The position numbers and the translations under genes are program-made. A DNA stretch of 10,262 nucleotides, from NCBI GenBank assembly GCA_024635465.1, contig JAGXIS010000128.1:1-10262 (forward strand), read 5' to 3'. Below, piece by piece: positions 6,418-10,262 of the stretch. The stretch comes from Bacteroidota bacterium. Its GTDB lineage: Bacteria > Bacteroidota > Rhodothermia > Balneolales > Balneolaceae. Numbering within the stretch: the stretch's first letter is position 1; every line of letters begins with the position of its first letter. The notes below the pieces were generated by a model. It searched no databases. It had not been told where the DNA came from and worked only from the letters and a program-made list of their open reading frames with translations.

Positions 6418-7461
6418 TCAGTTCAAACTTTCGAGAACAACAGCGGGCTCTAGTGGGCTAACCACAACTTCATCAAAACGATTAAATAGAATTCGATTAT
6501 CCGTGTGTACAATATATCTCTCGCCATTACACTCTACGTGATAGGTGATATCATGTCCCCTGAACTCACGGGCAACTACGATCCCTTTGGTGCATCCGTT
6601 AGAATTCCCGTTGGGTTTGGTTATTGTGAGATGTTCCGGCCGTATTGAACATGTGATTTGGCCTTTCGCACGACAATTTAGTTTAAGAGAACCTAACTCT
6701 GTATCAATCGTGTCTGTATCATTTACTTCTGCTTCGAAAATATTGGTTCGACCTAAAAATTGAGCCACAAATTTAGTCTTCGGTTTGTAGTAAACCTCTT
6801 CAGGAGTTCCAATTTGTTCAATTCTGCCATTATTCATTACGGCAATCCGATCCGCGAAAGAGAGGGCTTCTTCTTGATCATGAGTCACTAAAACAGCACT
6901 CATTCCTGCTTTTTTCAGAATGGATCGAACTTCTTTTCGAGTTGTATCGCGTAACATTGCGTCCAGATTTGAAAAGGGTTCATCCAACAGTACTAATTTC
7001 GGTTCCGGAGCAATCGCACGGGCAAGAGCGACACGTTGCTGTTGCCCGCCGGAAAGTTCGGCCGGACTCTTGTGTTTATGATCTCCCATCCCTGTTCTAC
7101 AAAGTACTTCTTCTGCAAAAACCTTTCGCTTAAATTTGGGCAAGTCAGTTAATCCAAAGGCTACATTATCCAGAGCAGTCATATGGGGGAAAAGAGCATA
7201 ATCCTGAAATACGAATCCGATACCTCTTTTTTGTGGTTGAAGATGAACATCTCTTGATGATAACAACACACCATCCAGAAAAACTTCACCGGCGTCAAGT
7301 CGTTCAAATCCGGAGATAATACGCAGTGTTGTTGTTTTTCCACAGCCACTGGGGCCTAAGAGTGCGACAATTTCGTTCTCTTGCACATCAAAAGATGTCT
7401 TTTGTACTACAGGAACATCCTTTTCGAACGATTTTTCTATATGTTTTACTTCAAGAAGCAA
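6418..7461 (-). CDS. ABC transporter ATP-binding protein, FbpC/PotA-like (iron(III), polyamine or related substrate importer subunit)
   Basis: 347 residues with all nucleotide-binding motifs intact: Walker A GPSGCGKT (36-43), Q-loop FVFQD (Gln86), signature LSGGQ (136-140), Walker B LVLLDE (156-161), D-loop NLD and H-loop His194 in VTHDQEEA. Residues about 240-347 form a C-terminal TOBE-like regulatory region (SIRPEHLTI), as in the FbpC, PotA, CysA and MalK group of importer ATPases. FbpC-like is my best guess from segments such as DYALFPHMT and LARAIAPEPKLVLLDEP, but the substrate cannot be settled. The start is TTG at 7461-7459: GGAG lies five bases upstream, and no in-frame ATG occurs before the upstream stop codon. 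No permease or binding protein is nearby, which is unusual for this class. Confidence 0.9.
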   Translation of the reverse strand: MLLEVKHIEKSFEKDVPVVQKTSFDVQENEIVALLGPSGCGKTTTLRIISGFERLDAGEVFLDGVLLSSRDVHLQPQKRGIGFVFQDYALFPHMTALDNVAFGLTDLPKFKRKVFAEEVLCRTGMGDHKHKSPAELSGGQQQRVALARAIAPEPKLVLLDEPFSNLDAMLRDTTRKEVRSILKKAGMSAVLVTHDQEEALSFADRIAVMNNGRIEQIGTPEEVYYKPKTKFVAQFLGRTNIFEAEVNDTDTIDTELGSLKLNCRAKGQITCSIRPEHLTITKPNGNSNGCTKGIVVAREFRGHDITYHVECNGERYIVHTDNRILFNRFDEVVVSPLEPAVVLESLN

Positions 7462-7470
7462 TATATCTCC
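7459..7470 (-). promoter_or_regulatory. Ribosome binding site deciding the TTG start of the ABC ATPase
   Basis: The minus strand reads GGAGATATATTG: GGAG at 7470-7467, five bases, then TTG. It is one of the few clear Shine-Dalgarno sequences in the window, where most starts follow A/T-rich leaders, and it compensates for a non-ATG start. Confidence 0.6.
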
Positions 7471-7595
7471 GTTAGACGATTGGGTGATATTGAGCGGATC
7501 GCTTATTTATACTCAGTCTTTATAAGCTAAAGAATTTTTTGGTTCTTTGAAATGATTCTTATGCAAATTATTCCCAATTTTAATGTTGTTCGTCT

Positions 7596-7601
7596 TATAA
7601 T
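7596..7601 (+). promoter_or_regulatory. Candidate -10 box for a plus-strand transcript through the hairpin cluster
   Basis: A perfect TATAAT occurs here. The best -35-like element, TTCCCA at 7571-7576, is poor and 19 bases away. If active, it would start near 7608 and give an RNA of about 130 nt ending at the T-run at 7734-7738. Confidence 0.2.
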
Positions 7602-7646
7602 CTACAAGGATCAAACAGTAAAAATTTGTATGTGTGCAGATAAATT

Positions 7647-7738
7647 AAACCCCTGTTCAGGGGTTTGGGAGTTGCGGCATTAGCAACCCCAATTTTGCAA
7701 TTGGGGTTATTTATATTTAACCCTAAGGGGTTATTTTT
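7647..7738. other. Cluster of overlapping GC-cored hairpins; candidate structured RNA or terminator
   Basis: Four stems are packed in 92 bp. (1) AAACCCC 7647-7653 pairs with GGGGTTT 7660-7666. (2) TTGGG-A-GTTGC 7665-7675 pairs with GCAACCCCAA 7683-7692, with one bulged A. (3) AACCCCAATT 7685-7694 pairs with AATTGGGGTT 7699-7708, a perfect 10-bp stem with loop TTGC. (4) TAACCC 7718-7723 pairs with GGGTTA 7728-7733, followed on the plus strand by TTTTT (7734-7738). Stems 2 and 3 share bases 7685-7692 and exclude each other. On the plus strand the cluster ends like an intrinsic terminator. On the minus strand it lies after the beta-barrel gene and could end that transcript, although T-runs are poor there. 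Its role is unknown. Confidence 0.6.
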
Positions 7739-7770
7739 GACAAGACCACATCCAAAAGTTTGAAATGCTA

Positions 7771-8301
7771 TCAGAATCTGAAATTCACTCCTATTGCAAG
7801 TCGATTATAGTTATCATAGCGGATTTCATCCGTATCAACAAGTTTACTGTATCGGAATTCAATAAATGGTTTTAGGTAAGGAAGTAGAGTTATCTCTGCG
7901 CCTCCCAATCCATTCCAATAAAAATTGTCCATAGAATTATTCTCCTCACTATACCGTTCAGTACCGATGCCGGCGCCAACATATGGTTTTACTAGCCCAA
8001 GTTTTACACCGAAAACCAATGCAGCTCCATAATCATAGACATCAACCGGTGTATTGATAGCCGAAGGGTAAATACTTTCTGCGTTCTCATCACTAAACCA
8101 ACTGAAGTGTCCACGCAAATTTAAATCAACAATAGGTGCTTTTGATAAAAGCTCCCTTTCAAGTTTAATGCCTACACCTGTTGTGGGATCTTCATCTCTG
8201 ATTTCAACACCAGCTCCAATTCCCCATTGAGCATATGTATTATCCGCATTGATTAATTGTGTTGAGAAAAGTCCAATGATGAGTATTAGTATCTTTTTCA
8301 T
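7771..8301 (-). CDS. Small outer-membrane beta-barrel protein (porin-family-like)
   Basis: 176 residues. A signal peptide is visible (MKKILILIIGLFSTQLI, with a likely cleavage after the TYAQ near residue 25). The mature part of about 150 residues alternates hydrophobic and polar residues in short strands separated by charged turns (WGIGAGVEIRD, DYGAALVFGVKLG, VKPYVGAGIGTERY, PFIEFRYSKL) and ends in IGVNFRF with a C-terminal phenylalanine, as recognised by the BAM machinery. This fits an eight-stranded OmpX/OmpA-barrel-like protein. Ligand and function are unknown. The ATG at 8301 starts the signal peptide, and no Shine-Dalgarno is evident (the leader is A/T-rich). The gene is divergent from the Gfo/Idh/MocA gene and separated from it by 353 bp. 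Confidence 0.85.
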   Translation of the reverse strand: MKKILILIIGLFSTQLINADNTYAQWGIGAGVEIRDEDPTTGVGIKLERELLSKAPIVDLNLRGHFSWFSDENAESIYPSAINTPVDVYDYGAALVFGVKLGLVKPYVGAGIGTERYSEENNSMDNFYWNGLGGAEITLLPYLKPFIEFRYSKLVDTDEIRYDNYNRLAIGVNFRF

Positions 8302-8654
8302 AGTTCAGTTATTTTTGAAATGTGTTCAGTTTAATAAACCCTGCTACCTGCTTTCACATTTTGATTTAATGATTATGATATGATTCCTACATGTCTAATT
8401 ATAAAAAGTTTCAATTATTCGAGCCATTATTCCCAAAATTATCGATTCTATTGAGAAAAAGCGCTTCAATAATTGAAGTAACAACAAAAAAAGATTAATA
8501 TAGGAGGTGCACTAATACATTAGGTATCTAGATTTTACTGAAATAATCAGTGTTACTCTTTTAGCTTGAAGAGAAAAAGCTTCATTTATGAATACAATTC
8601 TCTCGTGCAATTGAACATTTTATCACTAAATCACTTAATTAACGAATCCATATT
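8302..8654. other. 353-bp divergent intergenic region with operator-like palindromes
   Basis: No gene is supported here. Features seen: the 10-bp inverted repeat TTCAATTATT (8410-8419) / AATAATTGAA (8468-8477); a compact palindrome at 8464-8478; an orphan GGAGGTG at 8503-8509 with no start codon at usable distance; CTAAT-AC-ATTAG at 8512-8523; and a weak sigma-70-like pair TTGAAC (8611-8616) / CTTAAT (8634-8639), 17 bp apart, that could serve the plus-strand oxidoreductase. The Gfo/Idh/MocA start has no Shine-Dalgarno. Confidence 0.45.
8459..8478. promoter_or_regulatory. Operator-like double palindrome
   Basis: AAGCGCTT (8459-8466) is a self-complementary octamer with a central CG-containing core, the pattern bound by many LacI-family regulators. 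It overlaps CTTCAAT-A-ATTGAAG (8464-8478), a second palindrome. It lies about 180 bp upstream of a sugar-type oxidoreductase gene. No regulator gene is in the window, so the assignment is speculative. Confidence 0.25.
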
Positions 8655-10178
8655 ATGAATGAGTTAGGAAAAAAAATAAAAAAAAGCAGTGTTTCTCGAC
8701 GTGACTTTCTTGCCACTTCTGCTGCAGCTACTGCAGCATTTACGATCCTGCCAAGTAAGGTTGTCAGCGGTCTGGGACATAAAGCCCCCAACGACAAATT
8801 AAATATTGCCGGTGTTGGTATAGGCGGCCGTGGTGCTGCAGTTTTAAGAGAGATGGAATCAGAAAATATAGTTGCTCTTTGCGATGTTGATTGGAGATAT
8901 TCTCAGGGCACTTTTGATCGTTACCCGGATGCTCAGAAATATTGGGATTGGAGAGTGATGTTTGAAGAGATGGGTGACGAAATAGATGCGGTAGTTGTAG
9001 CAACATCAGATCATACTCATGCAGCGATTGCAGCTCATGCTATGACGCTTGGCAAACATGTCTATGTAGAAAAACCACTTACGCATACAGTATATGAATC
9101 CAGATTGTTGACCAAACTTGCTGCTGAGTACAATGTAGCAACACAAATGGGTAATCAGGGATCATCAGATGAAGGTACCAACTTAATGATTGAGTGGATT
9201 AAAGCCGGTGCTATAGGTGAAGTGAAACATATTGAAGCATTCACTGATCGTCCTATCTGGCCGCAAGGTTTAAATACTCCTTCTGAAGATATGGCCGTTC
9301 CCGATACATTAAATTGGGATCTATTTGTTGGACCCGCAAGGATGAGACCATATAATGAAATTTACACCCCTTGGAACTTTAGAGGATGGTGGGACTTCGG
9401 TACCGGTGCTTTAGGCGATATGGCTTGCCATATTTTAGAAGCTCCATTTAAATCACTTGAACTGGGCTATCCGACAAGAGTTCAAGGGAGTTCAACCATG
9501 TTGATGAGAGATTCTGCACCCGTTGCCCAAAAAGTTCAGCTAATCTATCCGGAGAGAGATAGTAGTTTCGGTCGTCTTCCTGAAGTCGCTATTGACTGGT
9601 ACGATGGCGGGTTACAACCTGTAAAACCGGAAGGATGGGTAGAAGCTCAACAGTATAAGCCGGAAGAATGGCCGGGCGGTGGTAGTCTTAACCACAGAGG
9701 CGGTGGAGTTATATTCCACGGCTCCGAAGATACTTTAGTATGCGGTTGCTACGGCTCTTCTCCATGGTTACTATCCGGAAATGTACCGGATGTACCAAAA
9801 ACAGAAAGACGAGTTGAATTGGGTCACTACATGGACTGGGTAAGAGCTTGTAAGGAAAGCCCTGAAAGTCGTGTGGAAACCAAATCTGCATTTGCAATGT
9901 CCGGACCGTTTAATGAAATGGTGGTTATGGGCGTGCTTGCTGTTCGTCTACAGGGATTGAATAAAGAATTGCATTGGGATGGAGAAAATATGCAGTTCAC
10001 AAATATCAATCCTGATGAACGATTGAGACTAATCATCGAAGACGGATTTACGATTGAAGATGGACATCCTTCTTTTAGTCGTGAAATGACTGATTGGCTG
10101 AATGCACAGGAATTTGCAAACAGTCTGATCCATAAAGAATACAGAGATGGCTGGAGTCTACCCGATATGCCGGCTTAA
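8655..10178 (+). CDS. Tat-exported Gfo/Idh/MocA family oxidoreductase
   Basis: 507 residues. A twin-arginine signal leads (SRRDFLATSAAATA, Arg15-Arg16), so the folded protein with bound cofactor should be exported to the periplasm. The NAD(P)-binding Rossmann motif IAGVGIGGRG is at 51-60, the acidic strand end ALCDVD follows, and the catalytic family motif EKP is at 139-141. VVVATSDHTHAAIAAHAM and the C-terminal segments GWWDFGTGALGDMACHI and WDLFVGP are typical of the Bacteroidota members that oxidise or epimerise sugars or sugar derivatives. The substrate is not identifiable from sequence. The length of about 500 is at the long end of the family, with inserted segments between residues 270 and 400. 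The ATG at 8655 gives a complete Tat signal. A second exported protein begins 37 bp after the stop on the same strand, suggesting an operon. Confidence 0.93.
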   Translation: MNELGKKIKKSSVSRRDFLATSAAATAAFTILPSKVVSGLGHKAPNDKLNIAGVGIGGRGAAVLREMESENIVALCDVDWRYSQGTFDRYPDAQKYWDWRVMFEEMGDEIDAVVVATSDHTHAAIAAHAMTLGKHVYVEKPLTHTVYESRLLTKLAAEYNVATQMGNQGSSDEGTNLMIEWIKAGAIGEVKHIEAFTDRPIWPQGLNTPSEDMAVPDTLNWDLFVGPARMRPYNEIYTPWNFRGWWDFGTGALGDMACHILEAPFKSLELGYPTRVQGSSTMLMRDSAPVAQKVQLIYPERDSSFGRLPEVAIDWYDGGLQPVKPEGWVEAQQYKPEEWPGGGSLNHRGGGVIFHGSEDTLVCGCYGSSPWLLSGNVPDVPKTERRVELGHYMDWVRACKESPESRVETKSAFAMSGPFNEMVVMGVLAVRLQGLNKELHWDGENMQFTNINPDERLRLIIEDGFTIEDGHPSFSREMTDWLNAQEFANSLIHKEYRDGWSLPDMPA

Positions 10179-10215
10179 GCAGATTCAGAACTATAACATT
10201 AATTAAAAAAATATT

Positions 10216-10262
10216 ATGAAAATTAAATCCATATTAAAATCATCGTTGGCATTTGTATTTGC
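10216..10262 (+). CDS. Start of a probably exported protein (partial, 3' end outside window)
   Basis: ATG at 10216 opens a frame running to the window edge: MKIKSILKSSLAFVF, a lysine-rich start followed by a hydrophobic stretch, as in a signal peptide. The leader AAAAAAATATT before the ATG resembles that of the upstream oxidoreductase, which also reads TATTATG at its start. By analogy with similar Bacteroidota loci it could be a DUF1080-type (3-keto-glycoside hydrolase-like) protein, but 15 codons cannot show this. Confidence 0.6.
   Translation, partial: MKIKSILKSSLAFVF

Larger units (their letters stand above)
7462..7770. other. 309-bp gene-free region upstream of the ABC ATPase and downstream of the small beta-barrel gene
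   Basis: This region holds the leader and promoter of the ABC gene (minus) and the 3' flank of the beta-barrel gene (minus). The A/T-only inverted repeat TCTTTA (7517-7522) / TAAAGA (7528-7533) lies about 56 bp upstream of the TTG start and is followed on the plus strand by six T. A perfect TATAAT at 7596-7601 faces the plus strand. The right half is the hairpin cluster described separately. No protein gene is supported. Confidence 0.5.

Noticed and set aside
7550..7575. Fur-box-like sequence upstream of the ABC ATPase
   Set aside because: Aligned by eye, only about 8 of 14 informative positions match, which is no better than expected in A/T-rich DNA.
7630..7683. 17-codon plus-strand frame (ATG TGT GCA ...) leading into the hairpin cluster, as a possible leader peptide
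   Set aside because: There is no Shine-Dalgarno, no run of a regulatory amino acid and no downstream plus-strand gene to attenuate; chance is the simpler explanation.
8764..9006. 80-codon minus-strand open frame
   Set aside because: It is antisense to the Rossmann domain of the Gfo/Idh/MocA gene, with no supporting signal.

Overview
The window looks like chromosomal DNA from an AT-rich (roughly 40% GC by eye) member of the Bacteroidota/Balneolota group. I infer this from a DUF5686 protein with an N-terminal CarboxypepD_reg-like domain, a YpdA-type reductase, a Tat-exported Gfo/Idh/MocA protein, and start codons that mostly lack Shine-Dalgarno sequences and follow A/T-rich leaders. The exact taxon is an inference. 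No phage, transposase, CRISPR or plasmid genes are visible.

Layout. A Ppx/GppA phosphatase with a C-terminal HD region lies on the minus strand and runs off the left edge (1-1293). Divergent from it is a two-gene plus-strand operon: a YheT-type alpha/beta hydrolase (1500-2477) and a YpdA-family FAD/NAD(P) reductase (2502-3461). The stop codon of ypdA abuts a convergent RNA block on the minus strand. Reading leftwards, the block holds tRNA-Ala(GGC) (3768-3841), a 103-bp tandem duplication, and the small signal recognition particle RNA (3461-3558). Further right on the minus strand are a DUF5686 outer-membrane protein (3927-6287), an orphan FbpC/PotA-like ABC ATPase that starts at TTG (6418-7461), a gene-free stretch with overlapping GC-rich hairpins (7647-7738), and a small outer-membrane beta-barrel protein (7771-8301). 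After a 353-bp gap with operator-like palindromes, a plus-strand Tat-exported Gfo/Idh/MocA oxidoreductase (8655-10178) is followed by the first codons of another probably exported protein (10216 onward).

How the parts work together. The protein genes are mostly ordinary housekeeping and envelope genes: polyphosphate/(p)ppGpp metabolism, thiol redox, envelope proteins and periplasmic sugar oxidation. The least ordinary part is 3451-3881. There tRNA-Ala, two tandem spacer copies and SRP RNA may form one transcription unit. The hairpin at the end of each spacer copy differs by a compensatory base-pair change, the first copy carries a 13-bp duplicate of the tRNA 3' end, and the SRP RNA closing stem has the layout of a two-way terminator between SRP RNA and ypdA. 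The second place worth a look is the hairpin cluster at 7647-7738, where two stems compete for the same bases and a perfect TATAAT box lies upstream on the plus strand.
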